This document shows, one piece after another, positions 51,122 to 62,573 of a DNA stretch of 64,000 nucleotides. The translations under genes and the position numbers were made by a program. The stretch comes from Corallococcus coralloides DSM 2259. GTDB taxonomy: Bacteria; Myxococcota; Myxococcia; Myxococcales; Myxococcaceae. Position 1 is the first letter of the stretch, and every line of letters begins with the position of its first letter. The stretch spans positions 3,286,001-3,350,000 of the forward strand of contig NC_017030.1 in assembly GCF_000255295.1 (NCBI RefSeq). The letters run 5' to 3'. Under the pieces are notes generated by a model. The model did no database searches and was not told where the DNA came from. It saw only the letters and a program-made list of their open reading frames with translations.

Positions 51122-51171
51122 CAATCCATTATGTGCTTAAGGGCTTGCTGTTTGGTTTTGAAGGACCGAGC
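51122..51171 (+). other. 3' strand of the pre-16S processing stem
   Basis: CAATCCATT, GGGCTTGCT, TTGGTTTTG and GACCGAGC appear in reverse-complement order to the 16S leader at 49293-49339. Together they form the closing stem of pre-16S rRNA. Confidence 0.8.
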
Positions 51172-51183
51172 GAAGGCGGCTCG

Positions 51184-51192
51184 GCTCTTTGA
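51184..51192 (+). promoter_or_regulatory. boxA-like element before tRNA-Ile
   Basis: GCTCTTTGA matches the boxA core and sits in the spacer 44 bases before tRNA-Ile. Confidence 0.5.
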
Positions 51193-51235
51193 GAATGAAG
51201 GACGCTGTAGGGTTCGCCGATGCTTTAGCCCCCCT

Positions 51236-51312
51236 GGGCCTATAGCTCAGCTGGCTAGAGCGCGCGCCTGATAAGCGCGAGGTCGGTGGTTCAAGTCCAC
51301 CTAGGCCCACCA
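51236..51312 (+). tRNA. tRNA-Ile (GAU)
   Basis: A 77-base tRNA. Acceptor GGGCCTA pairs with TAGGCCC; the anticodon loop reads CTGATAA with GAT; the T loop is GGTTCAAGTCC; CCA is encoded. It is the usual first spacer tRNA of bacterial rRNA operons. Confidence 0.97.
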
Positions 51313-51368
51313 CTCTTCTTTCCTCACTGGAGGGAAGCGAAAGGGTGACTGGTGCTGACGCGAGAGTC

Positions 51369-51441
51369 GGGGCTGTAGCTCAGCTGGGAGAGCGCCAGCT
51401 TTGCAAGCTGGATGTCGTCGGTTCGAACCCGATCAGCTCCA
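51369..51441 (+). tRNA. tRNA-Ala (UGC)
   Basis: A 73-base tRNA. Acceptor GGGGCTG pairs with CAGCTCC (one G-U); the anticodon loop reads TTTGCAA with TGC; the T loop is GGTTCGAACCC. The discriminator A is followed by CAAG, so CCA is not encoded and must be added by the CCA enzyme, unlike tRNA-Ile next to it. Confidence 0.96.
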
Positions 51442-51466
51442 CAAGTTTCCTGGAAGTCGCAGGGAC

Positions 51467-51475
51467 GTTCTTTGA
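51467..51475 (+). promoter_or_regulatory. boxA-like element before 23S
   Basis: GTTCTTTGA lies just before the 23S processing stem, the usual place for the second boxA of an rRNA operon. Confidence 0.6.
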
Positions 51476-51478
51476 CAA

Positions 51479-51502
51479 GTGCATACGAAGGGTAAGTTGC
51501 AA
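51479..51502 (+). other. 5' strand of the pre-23S processing stem
   Basis: These 24 bases are the exact reverse complement of 54847-54870 beyond the 23S gene. Partial pairing continues with GAGTGAAG at 51511-51518 against CTTCACTC downstream. This forms the RNase III stem of pre-23S. Confidence 0.9.
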
Positions 51503-51732
51503 TTTCTGCTGAGTGAAGTTCTCAACAGAAGTGCCGACTTCGAAATCTGCTCTACCAGGCGCCGCGAGGCAGCCGGGTAGAGGGGAACGAAGTCTCCCAC
51601 ACAAGAAGAAGCAGTGAGAAACAGCAATAAAGAATGTCTTCCGGGCCTGCTAGCGAAGAGCAGAGGTCTGGGCCTTGGTCTCCGAGTTTCGACAATCCGC
51701 CGGGAGGCGGGCGTTAGACAAGAGATTAGGGC

Positions 51733-54699
<2,967 letters not shown>

Positions 54700-54846
54700 C
54701 CCATTCTCTTGCATGCCCCCTCAAGGGGAGTAAGGGACTCGGGGCCAAGGCCGAGGCCAGGACGCCACATGCGCGTCCGCCCGGAAGGCAGCTGTTTCAA
54801 TTGCTTCTTCGACTTCTCGAAGAGGCTTCACTCAAGCTAGAAGCTT

Positions 54847-54870
54847 GCAACTTACCCTTCGTATGCACCG
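54847..54870 (+). other. 3' strand of the pre-23S processing stem
   Basis: Exact reverse complement of 51479-51502. It lies between 23S and 5S, so 5S is released separately. Confidence 0.9.
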
Positions 54871-54883
54871 TCATTCGTTTTTC

Positions 54884-54999
<116 letters not shown>

Positions 55000-55006
55000 C
55001 TTTTTG

Positions 55007-55046
55007 AAAGCCCCTGGTGCCGCAAGGCGCCGGGGGCTTTGTCTTT
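55007..55046 (+). terminator. rRNA operon terminator
   Basis: A 15-bp stem (55007-55021 with 55026-55040, with two or three G-T pairs) closed by the stable tetraloop GCAA, then GTCTTT. It is eight bases after 5S. Confidence 0.93.
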
Positions 55047-55364
55047 GCGGGCTTGTGATACGGCCGTTGCACCTGGCTTGAGCGCTGAGACGCGCTCGCC
55101 GGAGGCTCCGGGGCCCGCGTCGTGGAGCGATTTCGCCGGGCGTGCGCGGGTTCCTGCGCTCGCGGTAGGCGATGCTGGCGCGACGCGGGATGCCGGGTGG
55201 GTCAGTTTTGGGGCAAGGCGACGCCAAGCTCTCGGATTCGTTGGGGAATCGCGTCGTCGTGGATGTTTGACCGCCGTTCCCACTGGATCTAGAGTCGCTG
55301 CTCCCCCCGGTTTGCGCACCGCCTGCCGCGGTCCGTACTCGCCGGCGCCGGGCAGCCCCGCGAG
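55047..55364. other. Intergenic region with no recognised feature
   Basis: 318 bases between the rRNA terminator and the kinase gene. I see no coding frame with plausible composition and no clear sigma-70 or sigma-54 promoter. The kinase promoter should be here. Confidence 0.5.
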
Positions 55365-58139
55365 ATGAAGAAGCCGACCTTCTTTGGGAAGTACCTGCTC
55401 CTCGAGCGCGTCAACGTCGGCGGTATGGCCGAGGTCTTCATCGCGAAGGCTTTTGGCGTCGAAGGCTTCGAGCGCATCCTGGCCATCAAGAAGATCCTTC
55501 CGACGATGGCGGAGGATGACGAGTTCATCACGATGTTCATCGACGAGGCGCGGATCAGCGTTCAGCTGAACCACGCCAACATCGTGCACATCCACGAGCT
55601 CGGGAAGCACGAGGACACGTACTTCATCGCCATGGAGTACGTGGCGGGCCGTGACGTCCGTACGCTCCTGGAGCGCTACCGTCGCCGCAAGGAGATCATG
55701 CCCACCGCACAGGCGGTGTTCATCGTCTCCAAGATGTGTGAGGGCCTGGATTACGCGCACCGCAAGAAGGACGCGCGCGGCCAGGACCTGCACATCATCC
55801 ACCGCGACGTCTCTCCGCAGAACATCCTCGTCTCGTACGAAGGCGAGGTGAAGATCATCGACTTTGGCATCGCCAAGGCCGCCAACCGTTCGCAGAAGAC
55901 GCAGGCCGGCATCCTCAAGGGGAAGTTCGGCTACATGAGCCCGGAGCAGGTCCGGGGCATGCCCATCGACCGGCGCAGCGACATCTTCGCGGTCGGCGTG
56001 CTGCTCTACGAAATGCTCACGGGCGAGAAGCTCTTCGTGGGCGAGTCCGACTTCTCCACGCTGGAGAAGGTGCGCAACGCGGACATCCCGCTGCCGCGCG
56101 AGTTCAACCCGAACATCTCCGCGGGGCTGGAGAAGGTCGTCCTCAAGGCGCTCGCGCGCGAGCCCGAGGACCGCTACCAGTGGGCTTCGGACCTCCAGGA
56201 GGACCTGATGCGCTTCCTCCTCGCGGGGGATGCCATCTACTCCTCGAAGCACCTGTCCGGCTTCATGAAGGAGGCCTTCGCCGAGGACATGCTCCGCGAG
56301 GCGGAGAAGATGGAGCGCTACGCCTCCGTCGAGCGCCCGGACCAGATCGAGCACTCGGGTGTGACGCTGCCTCCTCCGGTGGCCGCGCCCCCTCGTGCGA
56401 CCGCGCAGAAGAAGGCGCAGGCGCCGTCCGCTACCGGTTCTCCCGTGGGCCGCGCCTCCACGGCGCCCGCCCAGCCCGCGCCTGGCTACATCCCTCCGCC
56501 CAGCGCTGAAGAGCTGGCGGAGATGGATGGCGCCGCGGACAAGACGCAGATCGTCGACTCCACGCACACGTTCCGTGCCCCGGAAACGCGGATCGCGGAC
56601 AGCAGCGTCGTCGTGGACGACAGCATCACCGGCCGCTCGGAGAATCCCATCGACCGGGCCGGGCACCACACGAGCGCCTCTCCCTATGCGCAGGACGAAG
56701 GGCGCGGCGGCAAGGGCAAGAGCGGCCCCAAGTCCCAGGTCATCATCGGGGACGAGGGCGGGGAGGCCTACGCGGGCGCGACCATGATTGGTCCGGCTCC
56801 GACGGCGCCGCCTTCGCGCTCCCGCGGTGGCTCGGCGGCTCCGGTGCTGGATCCCGAGGAAGAGGAGACCACGGGCAACATCACCCTCCCGGTGGGCTCC
56901 CGCCACAACGGCCTGCGCGCCCAGGCGGCCGAGGAGGACCCGGATGGCGCCTACGACGACCAGGGCGACGAGTTCGAGGGCGACGGCCAGGAGGACTACG
57001 GCGACGAAGGGCAGGACTCCGAAGAGCCGCCCTACGACGACGAGGCCGACGGTCCCGCGACCATCCCCCAGAAGGCTTCCAAGATGGCGAAGCCGGCCCC
57101 GGCCGCCAAGGTCGAGAAGGCCAAGGCGCCCGCTGGACCGAAGAAGCCGCTGCCCAAGCCCGCCATCATCGGCATGGCCGCGGGCGCGGGCCTGCTCCTC
57201 CTCCTCGCGGTGATCTTCGTGGTCCGTGGTGCGTCCACGGGCTCCGTGAACTTCGTCGCGCCCGTGGGCGCCACCGTCCTCGTGGACGGTGAGCCCGTGA
57301 ACGCCAACCAGGTCATCGAGCTGTCCGCGGGCATCCACAACGTGACCGCCTCGGCTCCGGGCTATCAGCCCGTGACGCAGCAGATCGAGGTCACCGCGGG
57401 CCAGGCTGCGGCCCCCATCCTCCTCAGTCTGAAGTCGGATGCCCCGACTCCGAAGCCTCCGGAGCCCAAGCCTCCGGAACCCCAGGCGCCGCCGCCCACG
57501 TCGCCTCCGGTGGTGGACAACACGCCGCCGCCCACGACGCCGGAGCCGCCCCCGGAGAAGCCGGTCGAGCCTCCCGCTCCGAAGACGTTCACCGCCCTGT
57601 TCGAAGGACAGGAGGGCGCGGAGATCTCCGTCGACGGCAAGTCCCTGGGCAAGCTGCCCGGCGCGAAGCTTGGCGACCTGGAGATGGGCAAGAAGTACAC
57701 GTTCACGGCGAAGCGCTCGGGCTTCAAGCCGTTCGCCGGCGACTTCACGTCCAACGGGGACACCGAGGTTCGCGTCGCCGTGGACATGGTGGAAGAAGCT
57801 CCGCCGCCCGAGCCCAAGCCGAAGCCCACGCCTCCGGAGCCCAAGCCGAAGCCTCCGCCCGTGGTCGCGACCCCGAAGCCTCCTCCGGAGCCCAAGCCGA
57901 AGCCCGCCGCTGCCGCGATGGGCAAGTTCGCCTGCAGCACGTCGCCGGCGGGTGCTCAAATCTGGGTGGATGGGAAGAACACGGGCCGTGTGAGCCCCGT
58001 ACCGCTGGGCAATCCGCTGCAACTGCCGGTGGGCAAGCGGAAGGTCGTCTTCAAGCTCAACGGCAAGTCGACCAAGCCCCAGGTCGTGGTCATCGATACG
58101 GAGAATGTGGCCAAGCTCATCAACGTCCCGGTGAATTGA
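55365..58139 (+). CDS. Transmembrane Ser/Thr protein kinase with C-terminal PEGA repeats
   Basis: A 924-residue Hanks-type kinase. Residues about 8-285 are the kinase domain: glycine loop NVGGMAEVF, catalytic Lys in LAIKK, Glu in FIDEARIS, HRDVSPQN (the usual Lys two after HRD is Ser), metal site IIDFGIAKA and MSPEQVRG. A long acidic, Pro/Ala-rich linker (about 330-590) leads to one transmembrane helix (about 599-621). Outside are three PEGA-type modules (about 626-685, 743-808 and 852-924) joined by Pro/Lys-rich spacers. Such modules probably sense or bind surface polymers. It is not in an obvious operon. Confidence 0.93.
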   Translation: MKKPTFFGKYLLLERVNVGGMAEVFIAKAFGVEGFERILAIKKILPTMAEDDEFITMFIDEARISVQLNHANIVHIHELGKHEDTYFIAMEYVAGRDVRTLLERYRRRKEIMPTAQAVFIVSKMCEGLDYAHRKKDARGQDLHIIHRDVSPQNILVSYEGEVKIIDFGIAKAANRSQKTQAGILKGKFGYMSPEQVRGMPIDRRSDIFAVGVLLYEMLTGEKLFVGESDFSTLEKVRNADIPLPREFNPNISAGLEKVVLKALAREPEDRYQWASDLQEDLMRFLLAGDAIYSSKHLSGFMKEAFAEDMLREAEKMERYASVERPDQIEHSGVTLPPPVAAPPRATAQKKAQAPSATGSPVGRASTAPAQPAPGYIPPPSAEELAEMDGAADKTQIVDSTHTFRAPETRIADSSVVVDDSITGRSENPIDRAGHHTSASPYAQDEGRGGKGKSGPKSQVIIGDEGGEAYAGATMIGPAPTAPPSRSRGGSAAPVLDPEEEETTGNITLPVGSRHNGLRAQAAEEDPDGAYDDQGDEFEGDGQEDYGDEGQDSEEPPYDDEADGPATIPQKASKMAKPAPAAKVEKAKAPAGPKKPLPKPAIIGMAAGAGLLLLLAVIFVVRGASTGSVNFVAPVGATVLVDGEPVNANQVIELSAGIHNVTASAPGYQPVTQQIEVTAGQAAAPILLSLKSDAPTPKPPEPKPPEPQAPPPTSPPVVDNTPPPTTPEPPPEKPVEPPAPKTFTALFEGQEGAEISVDGKSLGKLPGAKLGDLEMGKKYTFTAKRSGFKPFAGDFTSNGDTEVRVAVDMVEEAPPPEPKPKPTPPEPKPKPPPVVATPKPPPEPKPKPAAAAMGKFACSTSPAGAQIWVDGKNTGRVSPVPLGNPLQLPVGKRKVVFKLNGKSTKPQVVVIDTENVAKLINVPVN

Positions 58140-58157
58140 ACGGACGCACTGCGCCAT

Positions 58158-58174
58158 GGGGCATCTTGTGCCCC
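58158..58174 (+). terminator. Possible kinase terminator
   Basis: A perfect 6-bp stem (GGGGCA/TGCCCC) with a 5-nt loop lies 18 bases after the kinase stop. The tail is only weakly T-rich. Confidence 0.35.
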
Positions 58175-58255
58175 TGGCGATTGTTGAGCAGGGATGTCAG
58201 GGGGCAGGCTATGACGCCTCGCCCACGACGCTCCTTACGTTGAGGTGATGTGTTC

Positions 58256-59626
58256 ATGAGCACGACGTCCACTCGAGGCAAGCCCGACGCTGGCCCCGCG
58301 CAGCAGCCTTTCACCTATCCCCTTCGCAAGGAGTTCGTGGAGCCCGACTGGACGCGCATCCCGGGCTACAAGGACGTCACCGCGGCGGAGTGGGAGAGCT
58401 CGGTGTGGCAGCGCAAGCACACCGTGAAGAACCTGCGCGAGCTGCGGGCGACGCTCGGGGCGCTGCTGCCGGACGACCTGGCCGCGAGCATGGAGTTGGA
58501 CCAGAAGGAGCGGGCGACGATGTCCATCCTCGTCCCGCCCCAGATGCTCAACACCATGGACCTGGCGGACCTGTGGAACGACCCGGTCCGCAAGTACATG
58601 TTGCCGGCGCTCGCCGACCGCCGCACGGACTGGCCCAACCACCCGCGCGCCAGCCGTGACAGCCTCCATGAGGCGGACATGTGGGTCGTCGAAGGCCTGA
58701 CGCACCGCTATCCGACGAAGGTGCTGGCGGAGATGCTGCCCACGTGCCCGCAGTACTGCGGCCACTGCACGCGCATGGACCTGGTGGGCAACGACGTCCC
58801 GCAGGTGTCCAAGCACAAGTTCGCGACGGGGCAGAAGGAGCGCTACGAGCAGATGCTGGACTACCTGCGCCGCACGCCCACCGTGCGCGACGTGGTGGTG
58901 TCCGGCGGCGACATCGCGAACCTGCCCATCCAGGCGCTGGAGCCGTTCGTCAGCGCGCTGATGGACATCCCGAACATCCGCGACATCCGCCTGGCGTCCA
59001 AGGGGCTCATGGCGCTGCCGCAGCACTTCCTCCAGGACAGCGTCCTGGCCGGTCTGGACCGCCTGGCGAAGAAGGCCGTGGAGCGCGGCGTGGACCTGGC
59101 GCTGCACACGCACGTGAACCACGCGCAGCAGCTCACGCCGCTCGTGGGCAAGGCAGTGCGCAAGCTGCTCGACATGGGCTTCCGCGACGTGCGCAACCAG
59201 GGCGTGCTCTTGCGTGGCGTGAACGACAGCCCGAAGGCGCTCCTGGACCTGTGCTTCACGCTGCTCGACCACGCGAAGATCCTGCCGTACTACTTCTACA
59301 TGTGCGACATGATCCCCAACAGCGAGCACTGGCGGCTGTCGGTGGCGCAGGCACAGAAGCTCCAGCACGACATCATGGGCTACATGCCGGGCTTCGCCAC
59401 GCCGCGCATCGTCTGTGACGTGCCGTTCGTGGGGAAGCGGTGGATCCACCAGGTGGCGGAGTATGACCGCGAGCGCGGCATCTCCTACTGGACCAAGAAC
59501 TACCGCACGAGCGTGGAAGCGAACGACGCCGGCGCACTTGATCGCAAGTACGAGTACTTCGATCCCATCGACACGCTGCCGGAGTCCGGCCAGGCGTGGT
59601 GGCGGGATCAGCCCAAGGCGGCGTGA
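58256..59626 (+). CDS. KamA-family radical SAM aminomutase-like protein, divergent
   Basis: A 456-residue radical SAM enzyme. The 4Fe-4S motif CPQYCGHC (CX3CX2C) is near residue 169, followed by the SAM-binding VVVSGGDIANLP. It keeps both Asp residues that hold the substrate amine in lysine 2,3-aminomutase (YMCDMIPNSEHW and VCDVPF). The Lys that binds PLP is in VPFVGKRW, but the glycine run of KamA (PGGGGK) is lost. It probably moves an amino group on a lysine-like substrate, but the change points to a different one. ATG 58256 follows GAGGTG at 8 bases. A second KamA gene overlaps its stop. Confidence 0.85.
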   Translation: MSTTSTRGKPDAGPAQQPFTYPLRKEFVEPDWTRIPGYKDVTAAEWESSVWQRKHTVKNLRELRATLGALLPDDLAASMELDQKERATMSILVPPQMLNTMDLADLWNDPVRKYMLPALADRRTDWPNHPRASRDSLHEADMWVVEGLTHRYPTKVLAEMLPTCPQYCGHCTRMDLVGNDVPQVSKHKFATGQKERYEQMLDYLRRTPTVRDVVVSGGDIANLPIQALEPFVSALMDIPNIRDIRLASKGLMALPQHFLQDSVLAGLDRLAKKAVERGVDLALHTHVNHAQQLTPLVGKAVRKLLDMGFRDVRNQGVLLRGVNDSPKALLDLCFTLLDHAKILPYYFYMCDMIPNSEHWRLSVAQAQKLQHDIMGYMPGFATPRIVCDVPFVGKRWIHQVAEYDRERGISYWTKNYRTSVEANDAGALDRKYEYFDPIDTLPESGQAWWRDQPKAA

Positions 59627-60861
59627 TGGATTCCTCGGTGGGCGCCACGGCGCCCCTGTCGTCCCCCCGTCCCTCGCTCAGTGCCGAGGGGCGGGCCCGG
59701 TTGTTTCCCTCCGCGACCGACGCGGAGTGGACGGACTGGCGCTGGCAGCAGCGTCACTCGGTGCGCAACCTGGAGCAGCTGGAGCGCTACGTGCGCCTGA
59801 CCCCGGAGGAGCGCGCCGGGGTGCAGGAGACGTCCTCGCTGTTCCGGATGGGCATCAGCCCCTACTACCTGTCCCTCATCGACCCGGAGCACGCGCTGTG
59901 CCCGGTGCGCATGCAGTCCATTCCGGTGCGCGCGGAGGCCCGGGTGCGGCCCGGGGAGCTGGAGGATCCGCTCGGCGAGGACAAGACGCGCCCCGAGGAG
60001 TGCATCGTCCACAAGTATCCGGACCGGGTGCTGTTCCTGGCCCTGGATACGTGCTCGGTCTACTGCCGCCACTGCACGCGGCGGCGCATCACCAAGGGCG
60101 GTGAGGCGGAGCTCACCAAGGACCAGATGCGCCGGGGCATCGACTACGTGCGCAACCACCCCGAGGTGCGCGACGTGCTCATCTCCGGCGGAGACCCGTT
60201 CCTCCTCAGCGAGGAGCGGCTGGAGTCGCTGCTCGCGCCGCTGAGCGAGATTCCGCACGTGGAGATGATCCGCATCGGGACGCGGGTGCCGGTGGTGCTG
60301 CCCATGCGCGTCACCGACTCGCTGGCGCGCCTGCTGCGCCGCTACGCGCCCGTCTACGTCATCACCCACTTCAATCATCCGAAGGAAGTGACGCCGGAAG
60401 CGCGTGAGGCGTGCGAGCGGCTGGTGGACCATGGCGTGCCGGTGGAGAACCAGGCCGTGCTGATGCGGCAGCTCAACTCGGATGCGCGCATCATCAAGGA
60501 GCTGTCGCACGTGCTCCTGCGCAGCCGCGTGCGCCCGTACTACCTGCACCAGATGGACGTCGCGGAAGGGTGCGAGCACCTGCGCACGCCCATCGCCAAG
60601 GGGCTGGAGATCCTCGAGCAGCTTCGCGGGCACACCAGCGGGCTCGCGGTGCCGCACCTCGCGGTGGACCTGCCAGGTGGAGGAGGGAAGGTCACCCTCC
60701 AGCCCGACTACGTCATCGAGCGCGGCGAGCGGGAGACCCTGTTCCGCAACTACAAGGGGCAGACGTACGCGTACCCGGAGCCGGAGGAGACCGACTGCTC
60801 CTGCCCGTACGACGAGGTCTGGCAGGCGCGCTCGCGGGAGCTGGGCTTCCGCGGCCGCTGA
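59626..60861 (+). CDS. kamA: L-lysine 2,3-aminomutase (KamA-type)
   Basis: A 411-residue radical SAM and PLP enzyme that turns L-lysine into L-beta-lysine. Marks: CSVYCRHCTRRR (CX3CX2C) near residue 142, LISGGDPFLLS, FNHPKEVTPEA, MDVAEGCEHLRTP (substrate Asp) and VDLPGGGGKVTL (Asp and PLP Lys). The C-terminal Cys motif DCSCPYDE matches the zinc-site region of KamA. The start overlaps the upstream stop by one base (TGATG). A beta-lysine acetyltransferase (ablB) is not nearby. Confidence 0.93.
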   Translation: MDSSVGATAPLSSPRPSLSAEGRARLFPSATDAEWTDWRWQQRHSVRNLEQLERYVRLTPEERAGVQETSSLFRMGISPYYLSLIDPEHALCPVRMQSIPVRAEARVRPGELEDPLGEDKTRPEECIVHKYPDRVLFLALDTCSVYCRHCTRRRITKGGEAELTKDQMRRGIDYVRNHPEVRDVLISGGDPFLLSEERLESLLAPLSEIPHVEMIRIGTRVPVVLPMRVTDSLARLLRRYAPVYVITHFNHPKEVTPEAREACERLVDHGVPVENQAVLMRQLNSDARIIKELSHVLLRSRVRPYYLHQMDVAEGCEHLRTPIAKGLEILEQLRGHTSGLAVPHLAVDLPGGGGKVTLQPDYVIERGERETLFRNYKGQTYAYPEPEETDCSCPYDEVWQARSRELGFRGR

Positions 60862-60891
60862 CGGCCCCGGAGGATGCCGGACGCCGCGGGG

Positions 60892-61473
60892 CTACCTGCG
60901 GCGCTTGGAGGCCTTCCGGCTCATGCCCTTCGCCGTGCCGGCGGTGTCGCCAATCTCCACGACGGGCGCACCCGCTGTGCTCGAGCTGTCCAGGCTGCCG
61001 TCGACGTCGACGGAGGGCTCCGCGCCATCCGCGGACTCCAGCTCCACGGGGTCCGAGTCGCTGAAGCCCTGCTGGATGTGGACCTCGCCGTCGCCCTTGC
61101 GCTTCTTCGCCTCGGCTTCCTTCTCGGCCTTGGCCTTGTCTTCGAGCCGCTTGGCCTCGTTGGCGGCGCGCTGGTTGTCCTCGGGCGTCATCCGGGCCGT
61201 GAAGGTGGCGAACTCCTTCGCGGAGACGCCGTGCTTCTCCATGACCTTGGCGGATTCCTTCTGCTGGGCGCGGATGGACTGGCCTCGCTCGGCGTTGCTC
61301 ATCTCCGACGGCTTCCGGTTGCCGAACTCCTCGTTCACCTTCGCCTGGGCCGCGGCCTCATCGCGCTGGATGGCCGCCACCTTCTCCGGCGTCAGGCCTT
61401 CCTCCTCCGCGAGGGCAGGGGTCGCCAGGACGAGCGACGAGGCAGCGAGCATCAACGAGAGACGGGTGGTCAT
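60892..61473 (-). CDS. Secreted, highly charged hypothetical protein
   Basis: A 193-residue protein with a signal peptide (MTTRLSLMLAASSLVLATPA). The mature part is Lys/Glu/Ala-rich and helical (KEFATFTARMTPEDNQRAA, EAKRLEDKAKAEKEAEAKKR). An acidic Ser/Asp region follows, and a basic tail ends SRKASKRRR. ATG 61473 is 8 bases after GAGGAG on the minus strand. No family recognised. It is convergent with kamA. Confidence 0.62.
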   Translation of the reverse strand: MTTRLSLMLAASSLVLATPALAEEEGLTPEKVAAIQRDEAAAQAKVNEEFGNRKPSEMSNAERGQSIRAQQKESAKVMEKHGVSAKEFATFTARMTPEDNQRAANEAKRLEDKAKAEKEAEAKKRKGDGEVHIQQGFSDSDPVELESADGAEPSVDVDGSLDSSSTAGAPVVEIGDTAGTAKGMSRKASKRRR

Positions 61474-61536
61474 GGGGAGGCTCCTCAATCCGACCCATCA
61501 TAGGCACGGAGTCAGAGCCCACGCATGGCTGGTTCT

Positions 61537-61872
61537 TCAGGGCGACTGACACCGCGTGCAGCCATCGTTCGCGCCCGCGCACTGCTCGCGGGCCCTGGCG
61601 CAGCGCGGCGGGAGGTCGTCCCGGTCCGCCTGCTGCTCCACGAGACCGCAGAGCTGTTCCGCCGTGGCGCACGTCCGCGTGGAGACGTCGCACTGCTCGG
61701 CGCAGCTCAGGTCGTCCCCCTGCTCGCGGGCGCGGAGCTCGTCGAGGCGGGCTTCGATGCCGTCGATGGCCGCGTCGTCGTCCCCGGCCACCCGGGTGTC
61801 CACGTGCTTCGCGCAGCCTGCCAGCGCGATTGCTGCGGTGAGGAGGGCCAGCCATGACCGGGTCGCTCGCAT
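61537..61872 (-). CDS. Small Cys-rich lipoprotein
   Basis: A 111-residue protein with a clear lipobox (IALAGCAKH) near residue 20. The mature part has eight further Cys in pairs (SCAEQCDVSTRTC, QLC, RC, EQC, GCTRC), which suggests disulfides in the periplasm or on the surface. It is between two other unknown secreted or membrane proteins on the same strand. ATG 61872 follows TAGGAC; ATG 61884 is also possible. Confidence 0.65.
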   Translation of the reverse strand: MRATRSWLALLTAAIALAGCAKHVDTRVAGDDDAAIDGIEARLDELRAREQGDDLSCAEQCDVSTRTCATAEQLCGLVEQQADRDDLPPRCARAREQCAGANDGCTRCQSP

Positions 61873-61910
61873 GGTCCTACCCATATGCGCCCGCTCGTGG
61901 CCGCGTCCAG

Positions 61911-62459
61911 TCAGCGGCGTTCGGGGGAGCGCATGCGGCGCTCGGGGCGGGGCTCCGGTTCAGGAGGACGGCTCCAGTAGAGCCAGGCCGTCAGGGCCAG
62001 GAGCGCGGCCACGGCCAGCCTCCGCAGCCATTCCTCCCGCGCCCGTCCGGGTGAGTCCGCGTCGGCCTGGGCGGCCTTCTCCAACGCGGCTTCCACTTCG
62101 GGCCCCAGGGCCTGCACCCGCCGGCACAGCCAGGCCACGGGCGCGAGCGGCACCGGCACGGGCGCGGTGTCCTTCTCCACGGCCATGGCCAGCATCCGCT
62201 CCCAGGCGGTGGCTTCCTCCGGGCTCTCCGGGGGCCTCGCGGGCTGGCCCAGTTGCTGGGCCAGCGCCACCGCCGAACGGAGCAGCAGCACCGAGAAGGC
62301 GTCGCTCGAAATCCCGTACCAGGTCGCGCACTCCGCCTGGGGGCGGCGCTCCACGAGCCGGCGGACCAGCACGGCGGCCGTGCGGGGCTCCAGCGCGCGG
62401 AGGGCGTCGGAGAGGGCCTCGGGGGACAGGCGGGCGACGTCGGGGACGGAGGCGGTCAC
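61911..62459 (-). CDS. Tail-anchored membrane protein with a sigma-region-4-like segment
   Basis: A 182-residue protein starting at GTG 62459. Residues about 12-65 (LSDALRALEPRTAAVLVRRL, then CATWYGISSDAFSVLLLRS) have the spacing of a sigma-70 region 4 helix-turn-helix. Residues about 85-140 are Pro/Ala-rich and helical. One transmembrane helix lies at about 146-163 (LRRLAVAALLALTAWLYW), with a basic tail. No sigma region 2 is present, so it is not a sigma factor. The role is unknown. It is divergent from the SpoIID-like gene. Confidence 0.6.
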   Translation of the reverse strand: MTASVPDVARLSPEALSDALRALEPRTAAVLVRRLVERRPQAECATWYGISSDAFSVLLLRSAVALAQQLGQPARPPESPEEATAWERMLAMAVEKDTAPVPVPLAPVAWLCRRVQALGPEVEAALEKAAQADADSPGRAREEWLRRLAVAALLALTAWLYWSRPPEPEPRPERRMRSPERR

Positions 62460-62573
62460 GGAGCTCCATTCTGCGGCATCCGCCTGGGGTTTTCGCGGGC
62501 TCCTACCGGGGACATGTCCTGGCTGCCGGCCGATTTCTTGAGGCGGATCGCTCCGCCCCTAGACTGTTGGACC

